Part shown: piece by piece, positions 47,901-60,800 of the stretch
How the letters are laid out: each line of letters begins with the position of its first letter
How positions within the stretch are numbered: position 1 is the stretch's first letter
NCBI GenBank assembly: GCA_029721515.1
Contig: CM056551.1
Location: 26,274,437 to 26,338,436, forward strand
Source of the DNA: Synanceia verrucosa
Lineage: Eukaryota; Chordata; Actinopteri; Perciformes; Synanceiidae
DNA: 64,000 nt
Reading direction: 5' to 3'
Translations under genes and position numbers: made by a program
The notes under the pieces: model-generated
Database searches by the model: none
What the model was told of the DNA's origin: nothing
Seen by the model: only the letters and a program-made list of their open reading frames with translations

Positions 47901-49480
47901 TCCAAGATCGTCAGAAATACCCCAAATGACTCAAAGTGAAATGGTTCAGTAAATGGCAGTATTTTGTGTGTCAGGTGATATGTGGTAAAATGTCTTGGAA
48001 TATATGCCACCATGGTTGGTCTGGGGTTCTATGGGGTTGAGGTCAGGACTCTGTGCAGGCCAGTCAAGTTCATCTACACCAGACTCTGTCATCCATGTCT
48101 TTATGGACCTTGCTTTGTGCACTGGTGCACAGTCATGTTGGAAGAGGAAGGGGCCAGCTCCAAACTGTTCCCACAAAGTTGGGAGCATGGAATTGTCCAA
48201 AATGTCTTGGTATGCTGAAGCATTCAGAGTTCCTTTCACTGGAACTAAGGGGCCAAGCCCAGCTCCTGAAAAACAACCCCACACCATAATCCCCCCTCCA
48301 CCAAACTTTACACTTGGCACAATGCAGTCTGACAAGTATCGTTCTCCTGGTAACCACCAAACCCAGACTCATCCATCAGATTGCCAGATGGAGAAGTGTG
48401 ATTCATCACTCCAGAGAACACGTCTCCACTGCTCTAGAGTCCAGTGGTGGTGTGCTTTACATCACTGCATCCGACGCTTTGCATTGCACTTGGTGATGTA
48501 TGGCTTGGATGCAGCTGCTCGGCCGCGGAAACCCATTCCATGAAGCTCTCTGTGCACTGTTCTTGAGCTAATCTGAAGGCCACATGAAGTTTGGAGGTCT
48601 GTAGTGATTGACTCTGCAGAAAGTTGCTGACCTCTTCACACTATGTGCCTCAGCATCCACTGACCCCGCTCCGTCAGTTTGCGTGGTCTACCACTTCATG
48701 GCTGAGTTGCTGTCATTCCCAAACACTTCCACGTTCTTATAATACAGCTGACAGTTGACTGTGGAATATTTAGAAGTGAGGAAATTTCACGACTGGAGTT
48801 GTTGCACAGGTGGCATCCTATCACAGTTCCACGCTGGAATTCACTGAGCTCCTGAGAGCGACCCATTCTTTCACAAATGTTTGTAAAAGCAGTCTGCATG
48901 CTTCGGTGCTTCATTTTATACACCTGTGGCCATGGAAGTGACTAGAACACCTGATTCTGATTATCTGGATGGGTGAGCGAATACTTTTGGCAATATAGTG
49001 TACATCCATGTCTGGGCCTACAGTATGTGCAAAACATGATCAAGCTATTATGTACTGGATCTAATGTACTTAGAGGGCAAAATAAATGCACATAAGGTAT
49101 GAGAACAAGACCCTAAAAGTAAGTTATGGCTGATAGAAAATAACAGAAGCATCCAATGAGCAACTGATAGTCTGATATTACTAACATAATATATGTAATA
49201 TAAGTCCACCTTTGAAATCATGCAGATGTCTGTCTGATTTGTGAACAAATACTTTGAATTCCAGCTTCATACAACACATTGAGGGTGTATGGATGACTTT
49301 AACACAATGCAAAATGAAATGTCATCCTGGGATCTCAGCGTTTGTGTGAGTGAGCGAGTGAGTACTTACTGGAAACAGCGGGCTGGGCCCCACCCTGGCT
49401 TCTGGCATGCTGCCCCTGCCGATGCCCAGAGCCTCGATGTTAAAGGTGAAGGCACCTATTCCACGACCCTTGCCTGCCAT
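44930..49480 (-). CDS. polr3g: RNA polymerase III subunit RPC7 (POLR3G type)
   Basis: Seven coding exons (high to low): 49370-49480, 46976-47105, 46525-46590, 46377-46436, 46233-46297, 45091-45210, 44930-45019; all phases join and total 213 codons plus TGA (human POLR3G 223). The start MAGKGRG then FTFNIEALGIG matches the family N-terminus; NTDFKPVPLKAGEEEDYMLA, VERYSERYL, and NWTP/DWNLLPKEL follow; the C-terminus is strongly acidic and ends NDYIDSYFDNGEDF and DNMDGEATY. RPC7 belongs to the RPC3-RPC6-RPC7 trimer that helps polymerase III initiate. The choice of POLR3G over its paralogue POLR3GL rests on its lysmd3/mblac2 neighbours. The first intron (2.3 kb) carries three repeats; a further transposon-derived fragment lies in intron 5. 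Confidence 0.95.
45640..46020 (+). pseudogene. Fragment of a transposon-associated cysteine-rich protein, in a polr3g intron
   Basis: Two plus-strand frames read SRRKCLNNPDSICYICGSFT and, after a shift near 45785, DQDKPSTPHKVCKQCVERLR, then FGIPMVWREQKDHCTDCYFC. The paired CxxC motifs and PMVWREPKDH-type core are familiar from a protein sequence found in many copies in fish and arthropod genomes, probably part of a mobile element. The frame is shifted and there is no start or ending, so it is a relic. The family is not one I can name with certainty. Confidence 0.6.
47295..47450 (-). repeat. Partial inverted copy of the L2-type repeat
   Basis: Contains TCCAGGGTGTACCCTGCCTT and AAGACAGCTGGGATAGG, the reverse complement of words in the repeat at 14169-14456, and ends in GAATGGATGGATG. 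A C10 tract interrupts it at about 47391-47400. Confidence 0.7.
47546..47965. mobile_element. Palindromic nonautonomous element (MITE-like) with inner hairpin
   Basis: Arms 47546-47603 and 47907-47965 are reverse complements with a few mismatches (AAAATACTG...TTTCACTTTG on one side, CAAAGTGAAA...CAGTATTTT on the other). Inside, 47612-47632 and 47670-47690 form a second, perfect 21-bp inverted repeat around TTCACAGTGCCTGAAC. No coding frame. It sits in polr3g intron 1 directly before the truncated Tc1 copy. Confidence 0.65.
48026..49000 (-). mobile_element. Tc1-like transposon, copy 2, 3'-truncated
   Basis: Same family as 35467-36709 and inserted on the minus strand of polr3g intron 1. The 5' terminus is intact (CAATATAGTG at 48991-49000 followed by TA). 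Homology stops at about 48026, within SPDLNPIE, so roughly the last quarter including the right terminus is missing. Here the frame through the catalytic region is open (KTWMTESGVDELDWPAQSPD), which shows that copy 1 lost two bases there. The N-terminal part is separated by stops, so the copy is dead. Confidence 0.9.
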
Positions 49481-49634
49481 GGCTGCAAGCCTCCACTGGA
49501 CCTGCAACACAGAGTCCACTTCACCGTCAAACACGTGGAGACACAACAAGTTCACATACAGCAGCTTCCATCTCCATTGAACCGTTGGTCAACACTGAAA
49601 CACTCATCGACACACAATAAGTTGTTATACTCAC

Positions 49635-50158
49635 TATGGGACTGTTAGTAATTAACTCCTAATGTGGAGACGTATTTCGTGGCTATTCGGTGTCATTTAG
49701 CCTTTTAGCTTTTGCTACGTCTCCATGTTTTCACTTTTCGAACTTGCTTGTCATTAACATTCAGCTGCTCAGTTTTATCTGCTGTTCGGCACGAAAACGA
49801 ACTCCTGAAGTCACTAAAATTACAGCTAAATCTGGTAAATATGCTCTGAGAGCGTGCAGGACCACACTACTCTGCTCTGTCAGTAAACGAGGCATTAGCT
49901 TATGCCCGCCCCGTGACGTGTCACAGGCGTGGCTTGTTCTCAGCCAATAGAATAGCGCGCTTTGTTTCGTCGTCTTCGTACAGCTCGTCCAATCAGCACG
50001 CTCTCCTCCTCCAAGGGTGTGTCGGCCACCATCACGTTAACCTCAATGAAAACACTTCACCTCTGCACACAAGGCGATTATTTCTACCGTTTCCGCCGCT
50101 AAATCACCTGACAGCGCGACACCCGCAGCAGGTTCCTTCGACACGTCCATGAACTGTG
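49635..50158. promoter_or_regulatory. Divergent promoter of polr3g and mblac2
   Basis: The ATG of mblac2 and the polr3g coding exon are under 700 bases apart and face away from each other. The spacer holds a GC box (GCCCGCCCCG), a palindromic CRE-like GTGACGTGTCAC at 49913-49924, and two CCAAT boxes (49944-49948 and 49989-49993). GGCCACCATC near 50026 resembles a YY1 site. For polr3g a noncoding exon likely ends at donor CCATA/GTGAGTAT (49634/49635) and splices to the acceptor at 49501/49502. No TATA box is evident, which fits a housekeeping promoter. Confidence 0.6.
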
Positions 50159-52268
50159 ATGTCTGCAGCCGACTGGTACGCTCACAAGTCGCTCGGGGAC
50201 GGTCTCTTCTGGATCCAGGAGCGATTCTACCAGTCGGAGAACCGGGCCAACATCTGGCTGCTGCGCGGCTCACACCAGGACGTGGTGATAGACACCGGTC
50301 TGGGCTTGAGGAGCTTGCCCGACTACATCGACGGCAAAGGGCTGCTCGGCGAGGATCCGCAGAGGAAGAACCCCCTGCTGGCCATCGCCACCCACGCCCA
50401 CTTCGACCACTCGGGCGGTCTCCATCAGTTCCAACAGGTGGGCGTCCACAGCGCAGAGGTCGATGCTTTGGCCAACGGAGACAACTTCGAGACGGCCACC
50501 TGGCTCAGCGACAGAGAGATAGCCGAGTCTCCCAGCCCAGGATGGAGGGCAAGGCACTACAAAGTCAAGGCTGTGCAGCCCACACACATATTGCAGGAGG
50601 GTAGGTAGGACATGCAGATATGAGCTGCACTTACTCAGGGATAAGCATCACGGTCGATACCATTAGACGATATGTAATGGATGCACCTGGACTTTGCACA
50701 GCGTGTTATGTGCAGGAACATGACTTGCTAAATGCATGCACACAAGCACACATTCCTACACACATACATGCCATACATGCAGTGTAGCGGTACAATATAT
50801 AGGTGTGGAGCAGTGCTAACATATTCCATCAGGGTCATGGCGCATGGTGCACAGAGCTTATGCTACAGATGATGTGTTTGCTCAGGCAGCAGTACAATAT
50901 GAGGTGGAGCACTTACACATATGTGAGTTATTGCATGGCGTTGATTGAGCTATGCAGAGTGTGTCAACTGTGACACTCTGTGCAAACTGTGTTGACAGTG
51001 TGAGAGACAGTATTTGAACAACAACACAAATAAATCTTTTTTGTTGGCAGCTGCTTTGTGCTCTTTCTTTATGTCTTTGCAGAGCAGCTCTATTTTAAGC
51101 CAGCATGCTGATGACTCTGTTACTTCCAAGAAAGAAAAAAATAATACGATGCAGTTTATGGAAAGCAGCCCCATAGTATTAATAATAACCTCAAAGCATT
51201 GATTTAGCCATCACCCACTGTGTTGTTATGTCAGATACACACCAGTTCAGTCATCAATCAAACTTAAATTAATTTCATCACAGTGTTCAGTGCTGATTTC
51301 ACAAAGGACTGAGCAGTTTTGTTTTTGTTTCTGTTCGTCTTTAGTAGTCTTTGAGTGTACTTTCTGTACCATCAGTCAATGTACCGACTTCTGCTGTGTC
51401 AGAGCCGCTGCTGCAGTGCAGCTGGAATATCTCATTGCTTGGTGTTTCAGCTGGTCTGGACCAAATCAATGATATACTGAGTATCCTGGATTCTGTACAT
51501 CATGGTGATATGAAGTGACAGACACAAATATAACCCAGGCTCTATTCCAGCTGCTTTGAAAACACAATAATCTCTCCCTGTTTCCTGTTTCCTGTCAAGG
51601 TGATGTCATCAACCTGGGCGACAGGCAGCTGACGGTGCTCCACATGCCCGGTCACTCTCGGGGAAGCATCTGCCTCCATGACCGTGACAATAAGTTGCTT
51701 TTCAGTGGAGATGTGGTTTACGACGGCGCCATGATTGACTGGCTGCCCTACAGCCGTGTCAGTGATTACATCAGCAGCTGTGAGCGCCTGGTGGGGCTGG
51801 TGGACAGTGAGCAGGTAACACTTTTCAGCTGTGATGCACAAGGTAGACAGTGAGATTCATCATCTTAATATTTGAGTTATACTGGAAAGGTCACAGTTCA
51901 ACAACTAAGGCCAACAACAGTGCTTTTTTTCTAGCACCCTTATGATAAGAATGGACAATTTGTACATAATATTAATCTTTAAATCATGCACTGATTGACA
52001 CAGCTTGGTACCCAGAGAGGATGCTTGAGTTTCATATAGCATGTATTGTACATCAGTTTTAAACTGACTAACAACTGGCAAATCCATTGAACAGGTTGAC
52101 CAGGTCCTCCCAGGACACTACAACACCTTTGGTGCGAAGCGGCTCCACCGGATTGCATCCACATATATCAGCAGAGCTGGAACGTGTCCCGCGAAGTTCT
52201 CCACATTTGCGTGGGGTACTCTGGCCGGGGTGGCACTGCGGGCATTTAACCCACGGAGTGCCTGCTAA
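50159..52268 (+). CDS. mblac2: Metallo-beta-lactamase domain-containing protein 2 (acyl-CoA thioesterase)
   Basis: Three coding exons, 50159-50600, 51600-51814 and 52095-52268, join in phase to 276 residues plus TAA (human 279). Metal ligands of the fold are all present: THAHFDHSGG (H79, H81, D83, H84), MPGHSRGS (H166), FSGDVVYDG (D185) and LPGHYNTFG (H227). The human protein is reported to be a palmitoyl-CoA hydrolase, itself palmitoylated at a Cys in its C-terminal part; the matching Cys is C250 here (SRAGTC). ATG 50159 gives MSAADWYAHKSLGDG, like human MSALEWYAHKSLGDG. The first exon is GC-rich, unlike the rest. Shares its promoter with polr3g and converges on rtkn. Confidence 0.95.
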
Positions 52269-52769
52269 TGAGAGGGGACCATGGAGCTGGAGGAAGCACA
52301 AGTGCACAAAGAAAGATGTTTAAATATAGAAGGGAGATATCCCTCATTTATCTGTAACTCGATGTAACATTGTTCATTTCCTTATGTAATCCATCTGAAA
52401 TCATATAATTGCCAAAAGTTGTGTAGGAATGCCCAGATTTCTTGGGTTACTTAAATCAATAATCAGCATCATATGAAGCATACAATATAAAGTATTTATA
52501 GTGTGATTCTGTTCGATATGAATGCATATGTATTTGTTGGGTTGAATATGATTATGTATGATTTTTATACTTTAAGCAGTTGTTAAATTATAATAGCACA
52601 ACAGTGGTAAAACTCTGCACTGCAAACAGAGAGCAGAGTCAGTATGGCCATAGTATTTCTCTATGCATTTTACAATGCTCAGTGAAGACTCAGTGTCAAC
52701 TACCTCCTATGTTTGTAACAGTGCTTTGTACTATTGACAGATCTGCAGCTTTGGTATCGAAACACTGAA

Positions 52770-52775
52770 AATAAA
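52770..52775 (+). terminator. mblac2: Polyadenylation signal of mblac2
   Basis: AATAAA about 500 bases after the stop codon, the first clear hexamer downstream on the plus strand, followed by a GT-containing stretch. Confidence 0.6.
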
Positions 52776-54862
52776 GCCTCTGATGTACCTGTCTTTACTG
52801 ATGCATCTACAAGACAGACAGCTGCACTTCAGTGAGGCACATGAGAAGGGTTCTCCTATGGGATTAGCTGCTGGAGGGAGGAAGAGAGGAACAGATATAA
52901 TTCATCATATCGTCAGAGTGCACAGCACTTAAAGTACTTTACTGATCTAAGAGAAAGCTCCCCCACTGCAGGAATAAGGTAATGTGGTGAAAAGGGAAGA
53001 AAGTCTCCCTGAGCCATTGGTTTACTTGACACAATTTAAACAAAGTGCATGTTTCACCTGTTAACGCTCCAATATTCTGTGATACAATCAATCAGCAATG
53101 ACAGACAATGTGAGCGTGTGAAGAAAGAGTCAGTTGTGAATTGATAAAACATTTATTATGATTATTGTTATATTATTTAAACATGAGATTTCCACATTTC
53201 TCATTTTGCGTTCGCCCTCCAGGACGGCGTACATGCAGAACACAAAGCCTGCTAACATGAGGAACTCTTGTAAGGTTATAACATTCAATGTTATCAATGC
53301 GTAACAGTTAAAGATCTGAACATCATCTGTTAAAATGATGATAATCAGGTATCAATATAGCTGCATTTATAACAAAATAATGTAACAAAAAACAAAGAGA
53401 GGAGGTTTATTTGTTAAAAATGAATTTACAGTAACGCATGTTGCTTTTCAAACATTTGACAGTTTTAACTCTCAGTCAAAATGGTTCTGAGCCCCAAGAG
53501 GGAAACTGTGACCAAATTTAAATCCACAGTAAACAATAAAGACAGAAGAAGTTTGACCGCACTGACAGAGACAAGATTCCCAGATAAGCTTTGGACCCTG
53601 TGAGTCAGATCATTGTTTTCTTGTGACAAAACTGTGGTTAAGAGTTGTTTAAATGTCAATAATTTATATAATTAAATACACAAATAGAAGTTAAAACCAT
53701 TTTATTCTTGCTTGCTATCCTGAACAAATGGGGTTTAATCTAAATACTCAGCTTTATAGAACGTTGCAGAGAACACAGCCTCCATAATTTGATTGATGGA
53801 TGTTTCACATTTCATTGGAGGTGGGATCCCACAATACTGCACATTACTGCAGTGTATCAGAATTATAAGAATTTTCTACTTTAGCTTTGGTTAATTTCAG
53901 CTTATTCTTGGGTTTGTTCTATGCATGTCAGGATCTATTACCTACCTACTTGTGACAGCAGCCTGTCAACAATGTGCAGATCAATGTGTGGAAGTTAAGA
54001 CCAGAGCACAGATTTTTACCCTGAAGAGATCACAGTAATAACCAGTACAGTGTGTAGGAGCACTTGCATAACGTTAAACTTTCACCAGATTGTTGAAATG
54101 ACCTCAAGTAGTTCAACATGTTAACTGAAAGTCAAATCATGCAAAAAAAACCTAAAAAATGGTGCATAGTAATTTTAGTAGAACCACATAAACCATCTGT
54201 TGTATGAATAATTAGATGCGTACACTGAAGTAGATATCACAGTACAGACGACAAACACCAAGTCTTCCCACAGCACTTTTGAACATTTGACTGATTCTGC
54301 CTTATGCTCATCTTGTCACATGCTCACTGGCTTTCATAGCATGAACACTGCAAACCTTAGATAGGAAAAATCCAGTCAAAATACTGCTAGTGCATTAATA
54401 GAGATGATCTTGAAACACTGTTTGAGTGGCTGAAACCTTTTCTAGTTTCAGAACAGGAGTCAAAGGACACACAGGAGGCGCAGTGTGATGTGTTTACTGG
54501 AGCAAGTCCTTAGCTCTTAGCATCACTTTCTCCCAAGCAGCATGACCATAATAATTTCTCAAAACAGAGTACCTCCCATTTAGTTCTGGACCATCTTCAA
54601 AACTGTGGCAAGCCTTTAAAAGCAGAGTCGCCTGCATTGATTGTCACCTGTCGTTTGTGTTAGAAGACATTCCAGTTTGCTCCAGGAGGGTGTTTGATGA
54701 TCTGTCCTCAACTAGGAGGCAGGCTGTGGGCAGCCCACCCTCCTCAGGGCTGTGCATGTGGCCCTACACCTGCCTGAGGTTGCTTCACATACCCTAAGCC
54801 AGTTAAACCATGAGCACTGTTGCTTTTCGGCCAGCATTAAATGTCTGCCATGGAGGGCAAGT
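52776..54862 (-). other. mblac2-rtkn spacer and probable rtkn 3' UTR
   Basis: No coding exon was seen. Minus-strand AATAAA signals (TTTATT on the plus strand) occur at 53701-53706, near 53407 and near 53150, so rtkn transcripts may end anywhere in 53,100-53,700. The sequence is AT-rich and apparently unique. Confidence 0.4.
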
Positions 54863-57800
54863 TCACACCTGACTTTGGAGCCAGTTGCGAGGATCAAGCC
54901 TGGCCCTGAGGTTCCTGAGGCTGCGTCGAGCCGGGGAGGGCCTTGAGAAGGGGGCTCCCTCAGATGACTCGGGGCTGTGGCTGCCCTCGCTGTTGCTGGA
55001 GCTGTTGCTTGAAGTGGAGCTGGAGCAGGAAAGCGTGGTCTGCGTGCTGCACTGCGACCGAGGGGAACGAGACGAGATGGGGAGCGGGGCGAGCAGCGAG
55101 GAGGGAGGAGGCTGGCAGGAGCACTGGAGGGTCCCCCCTCCTCCGTACCCCCTCCCTCGAAGGGTGCTGAGCTTAGCATCCAGCGACAGAGTGCGTGGCC
55201 TCAGGCGAGAGGGAGACGATGATAAGAGAGAGAAGTTTGACGAAGGCTCGGGCCAGCCATAGCGGTGGGAGCAGGGGCTGGTGCTGCAGTGGCTGTCGCT
55301 GTCTGAGGTCAGGCTTGCATCTGAGGACAGAAGACTCAGCTGAGGGCAGCGGTGAGGGCTCACAGGGCTCCGGGGCAGTCGATGAGGGGTGCAGGGGCTG
55401 TGGCCGGAGAGGCGAGAAGTACAGGGACGGGGACGACCAGCGCTTTTGGGGTTGTCCTCCTCAAACACAGACATCCAGGTGGGAGAGGTGCCCAGCTGAC
55501 TGCGGAGCTCCAGCTCCTGCATCCTCCGAGCCAAGATGTCTGACACAGTGCTGCTGAGGTCATCAGATGACTCAATAACTGCAGGAGAGATGCAGCAAAA
55601 CTCATCACTACACTGTACTGCTGCAAACTGGCTTTTCACCTGCAAGTCCTGACCATTTGGCATTATGTGTTAATCCAGTCATGACGTGAATTAATTGGTT
55701 GTTTCTTAAAAATTACAGCTGTTAATTGGGATAGTTTTCATGCAAAACGAATGGACATTTTAATCTCAGCGAGAGTATGGATTATGGATGAATTTAAAAG
55801 ACAGAAAATTGCAGGGCAGTGTTTAGATTTTTTCTGCACACCTTTTATGTTTATTTGTGATGACTGGTGTTGCAACAAAAATATTCCTTTCCTGGAATGC
55901 TGGATGAGGCTGATCCTGGATTTACAGTAAATCCTGGAATGCAAAATTGACCACAACATAATGTTCATGCAGCCCTACACCTGTTACTTCACCTGTCGTT
56001 GTAATAGGACGAGAGCAGAGCACGAATCTCAGCAGACACAGCATTATCCTGCAGCAGAAGACCCTCAGAGGAGGGTGTGGCATGAGGGGCTGCCGGAGAG
56101 AGGGTTAGGAAAACCGAGAAGGGGCGGAGTGGATAGGAGGTGTGCAACAGGTGGAGTATTTATGTGTTTTGATGGTCATGAGACAAATCAAGATTTGTTG
56201 GGGAAATGAATGTTAAGGTGTGATGAAAGGAGAAAAAAAAGGATTCGTTCAAGGATAAAGATGATTCACCCGTTAAAAATTAATGGTGAAAAGTTTGATG
56301 AAAAATGTGGCGTCGATCATGAATAAAGTATGAGGACACAAGGAAATAATAAAGAAGGACAAAAGAGAGAGAGTCAAGGAGTGATGGATTCAGGACACAG
56401 GAGGAAAATTGGAAAGGACAAAGAGAAACAGAGAAACAGAAGACAGAGAGTGAGTCAGCGTGTCAGAGATAAGACTCCTTCTATTCTACAGTACAGACGA
56501 GTAAAGCAGAGTGTGAGTTTGAGATACTGAAGAGGAAAATTTAATTGTGGCAGCATCTCTCATGCATACGGACCAGAGGATTTAAAGCTACACACAGTCA
56601 CATGCAACGCACCGTGCTTTCTTTCCCTGCCTTCGCTTTTTTCTTCAACTCGATTTTTCAAATCAAAGTGACCAAAACTTTGACCAAAAAATTTTACAAG
56701 ACTGCATATTATCCACAGTGCTTACCCATTTCGTGATAGAGTGAGCCTTGTTTTGGTGTGGCAGGGGCTGGTTTCCTTGGCGATGGCAGTTCGATTTTCA
56801 TTAAGTCTTCACAGCACTGTTTCCATTGGCCTGTATGTTGGAGGCAAAGTGTCACTTTCAATGCAGCGAGCAGCAGATTCAGCATAACGTCCTTGAAATT
56901 GAATCCATTAAGTAGCTGTGGTCGTCTAAGTGGGTGACTGTGTGCATCACACTGTTGTGTTAGCTGTGTTACGGCACAGCAGGTGCTTACTCATGTCATA
57001 GAAATGTTGCCAGAAGGCCTCCATCCACCGGTGTGTGTCCTCACGGCTGTCTGTCGTCAGGGTGTGTGTGACCTCCTCCCCTCCATACTGGTTACTGATA
57101 CAAATATGCTGAATTTTACTTTGAGGGTCTTTCTCTGACGCACGTATTCTGGTCTCCTGAAACACAGAGCGACCCAGAATACAATCATCCGCCACAAAAT
57201 GACTACAATCAGGAACGAATGGCAGCACTTCTGAATGAACAAAATTATGTGCCGCAACAAGTGATCATTACGGCAATTGTAATTGTAAGTCCCCACTGAT
57301 TTTAAGCCCTTACTAATAAAGCCACTAATTACTCCTCTTCCAAGCCATTTCCCTTCAGCAATTATCCAACAAAAGGTGCAGACTCCCAATTCCCACATCC
57401 TCATGCTACTCCAAATGTTGCTAGGTCTGTTTGTGACCACTAGATGGCAGTGTTGTTCCATCATCCATTCGTCACACTCCCTACACCCTCTTTGTGAGGA
57501 TATCTGACTGACAAAGGATTGTATAGACTGACAGACTTGGCTTAAGGTCAGCTGGGAGCTCAGGGTCAGAGGCTACAAAAAGACTGAGTCACTATGGAAG
57601 GAATGAGAAGACCCACAGGCATCGACTTTCAGACACAGGAAATAAGATGATCAAAAACCTGCCTGGCTGACTGACTCTTCTTCACGTTGGTGCCCAGTAA
57701 ACTGGAGGGATGAGCGAAACATGACTCCTGGCTGCTGTGTCTTACTGTGTCTGCACAGACTCAAGAACGTACTGAACAGTTTTTGTCTTGAAATTCTTTA

Positions 57801-60800
57801 AAGCCTTTTATCCGGACATGGCAGCTCTTTTCCAGCCTGGCTGAACATTTACTCTGTTTCACTTGAAGTCTTCTAAGCAGCTCTACTGGGGCAACTTAGG
57901 GCTGAAAGCTTTGCTCCAGCGCATCCTTACTAGTAGATAAGAGATTATATCAGAGTTCACAAGTAGACCTGTGATGCAAACTGGCAGAAATCCACAAGCC
58001 CAGTTTCTGTATGAGCTCGATCAAACGCTGGAGTGTTTTACTTAGCGATGTCATCGGCTATCGGCCCGATACCAGCAAAAAAAATGATTATCGGATTATA
58101 GCCTGCATCTAAAATCTCCAATATACACACTTTTCAGGGTCTTCTAATATATTTTTTATTCATTCTGCAATATGGGTATCATATCGGAAGTGAAAATGTT
58201 TTATCAGGACACCCCTACTTTTACTCCATTCCAGATACTTTCTCCATTTACGTGACTCCGTTGCTGACCTTGTTGATGGCGATGGTGAAAGCTGGCTCGA
58301 TGCTAGCCTCCACATCTTCTTGCCGGTGGTAGCAGGAAAGGCTTGTTCCTTTTAGAACGGCAAACACTTTTGTCCAACTCTGTGGGTCACCTCCCAACTG
58401 CTGCAAGGTAGAGAAAGAAATCAGTGAAGTGTGGAGTAAAATACGAGTCTAGAAACACAATGAGCTGGCAACAAAAAGAGGACAGGAGGATAAAAATAAA
58501 CCAGGACAAAAGCCAAAATCTGGTAAAACTCTGAGGAACACTGCTGCACATACCTGCCAACTTACCTTAACTTTCAAACATCCACTCATCATCTGTTGGG
58601 TCATACAGTGAGGCTGAGCTGCGAGGCGGCAGCACATGCTGCCATAGAGCGGCAGCCAGTATGAACACTCCTCTGCAGGCGGAGAGGGAGAGATGGATGG
58701 GCAAAAATAAACACCATGAATAAATAAATAGATGACACACAAACATGTATATTCATGTGCTCCCACACACACTTCTCCCCCTTGTCAAATTGCACTTAAG
58801 CACACAAAACCAGGCACAGGGGTGTAAAAGACTGGCAGCTGCAGGGAGTGTCATGAAGTGCAGCAATGAAACTTTACAGCAGGCTGAAGGGCCAATGAAT
58901 AAAACACTAGGGGCCTGTCTGTCTGAGGTTCTGGGCCCTTGTTAGCCCACATCATTACAGCTTTACACAGCAGTCACCTCACAGCACAGAGCCTTTACTA
59001 CTCTGACCTTGACAATGGCTGTCTGTCAGAAGACAAGCAGGACGGGGAAGAAGGACAGGAGGGGGGTGAAGACGCACTTCGCTTGGTTTAATAAGGGAAA
59101 TTATTAGAATGCGAGGAAGAGAAGTGAGACAGTGATGAGTGAGAGACGCACACAAAAACAGACAGATGGCTAATTTGGCAGAGGAATGAGAAAGATGGAG
59201 GAGAGACGGACTGATGGAGGCTGCCACTCACCGTTGCCGGAGATGGTGAGGTCATGTGTGCGAAAGCTGTCCTGGATGTGTGACAGTGACAGGGTGGTAT
59301 GAGCTAAGAGGTGGTACTTGGGGCCCCTGTCGACACATGAGGGTGGAGAGAAATTTATTAAGAAATGTATTAAGTGTTTGAGTTTGAAATATGTATCTCC
59401 ATCTATTCAACATTTAAACTTACGGCACAGAGGGAACCGGCAGCAGAAGAGGAGATGCCCCTCCGTTGCTGACAGGACTACATGGCCCAGGCTCCATGGT
59501 TGCCCGGAGCTTCTTCCCAGCTGATCGCCCCAGGGACGAGCTCAGCTTACTGGCTAGTTTCCTTGGCGTGTTCCCTGCTGAGTAGTCATCCTCCGAGCAG
59601 CAGCTATACAGCTCAACACGCAGCTCAAAGCCCGGACTGGCTTCATTACTTCGAAACGATGACCAAACACAACCATGTCAGCGTCACTCACAGCCTGTTT
59701 TTTGTGAGTATTACAATTTAAGTGGCAGATAGTTGACTTACAATACAATGGTGTTGTCAAAGCAAATATCGGTGAGCGTCCGGTCCACTATGACCATGTC
59801 TGTGTCGAAGATCTCTCCTCCCAGCTGCAGCAGGCAGAACACCGCACACCGATGAAGCTCTACAACAGGACGAGGTGAAACAGAGGAAGAAAAAAAGAGA
59901 CTGAATTCATGTAACATACAACTGCATCACTTGGAATATAATTTTCAGCTCAGAAACAGCGTCACCTCCAAGATGAAGGTAACAGTTTGCACATGTTGAG
60001 GCCAGAGGCTCGAGAATACGACCTGAGTAATAAAGGTCGAACAAAGACCAAGCACTTTAACTGATGTTAGTTTCAGTTCAGCAACCTCAACGACCAGCTG
60101 TGCTCAGAATTCCTGTGAAAAACTATATTCACTGTGAAGAAACCAGCTCTCATGTAAAGAAGCTATAACACCATTATTGGGCATGAATGACCAAGAGTAA
60201 AGATTATGGTGAAGAAAAATAAAAAAAAAGAAATAATAATAAAAAATAAGTAATAAAAACAATACGTACCAAACAAAGAAAAGGAATTGATCTTTTTAAT
60301 GGCAAATTAAATTAAACACAACAAACAAAAAGTATTATTACTATTAGGACTAAGGGCATAGACATAATGTATACATATACCATTATATTATTATCATATT
60401 GCTATATATAGGTTATATTTTATGGATACATATCATATTATATTATCTTCATATATTGTTATATGCATGTTATATATTATATATTATAAATACGTATCTT
60501 TCTGTGCAATAACGGTTAACAACAATGTGCAATAATGCCATTCCATTTCTAGGTGCAAAAATACCACTTCCACATGTGCAATATTCCAATTCTGAAAATG
60601 TGCAATAACTTTTTTACTTACTTGTGTCTATGTCTTACTATGTCTTTTAATTCTTTTTTTAAACATTTTTTTTTTACATTTGACTGAGCACCAAGTGGAG
60701 AAGCGCTCTTGATTTTGTTGTATGCACTGTCATTTTATTACATTATATAGCTTTTGATTTGATTTGAATGTAAAAACAGTGAAAATGTACAAATTAGTTA

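Noticed and set aside
47995..48543. 182-codon plus-strand frame in the Tc1 copy
   Set aside because: Complement of the transposase; the real transposase frame is on the minus strand.
54712..55557. Several long frames opposite or alongside the last rtkn exon
   Set aside because: GC-rich Ser/Pro coding sequence opens other frames by chance; the frame ending NWLQSQV matches rhotekin.
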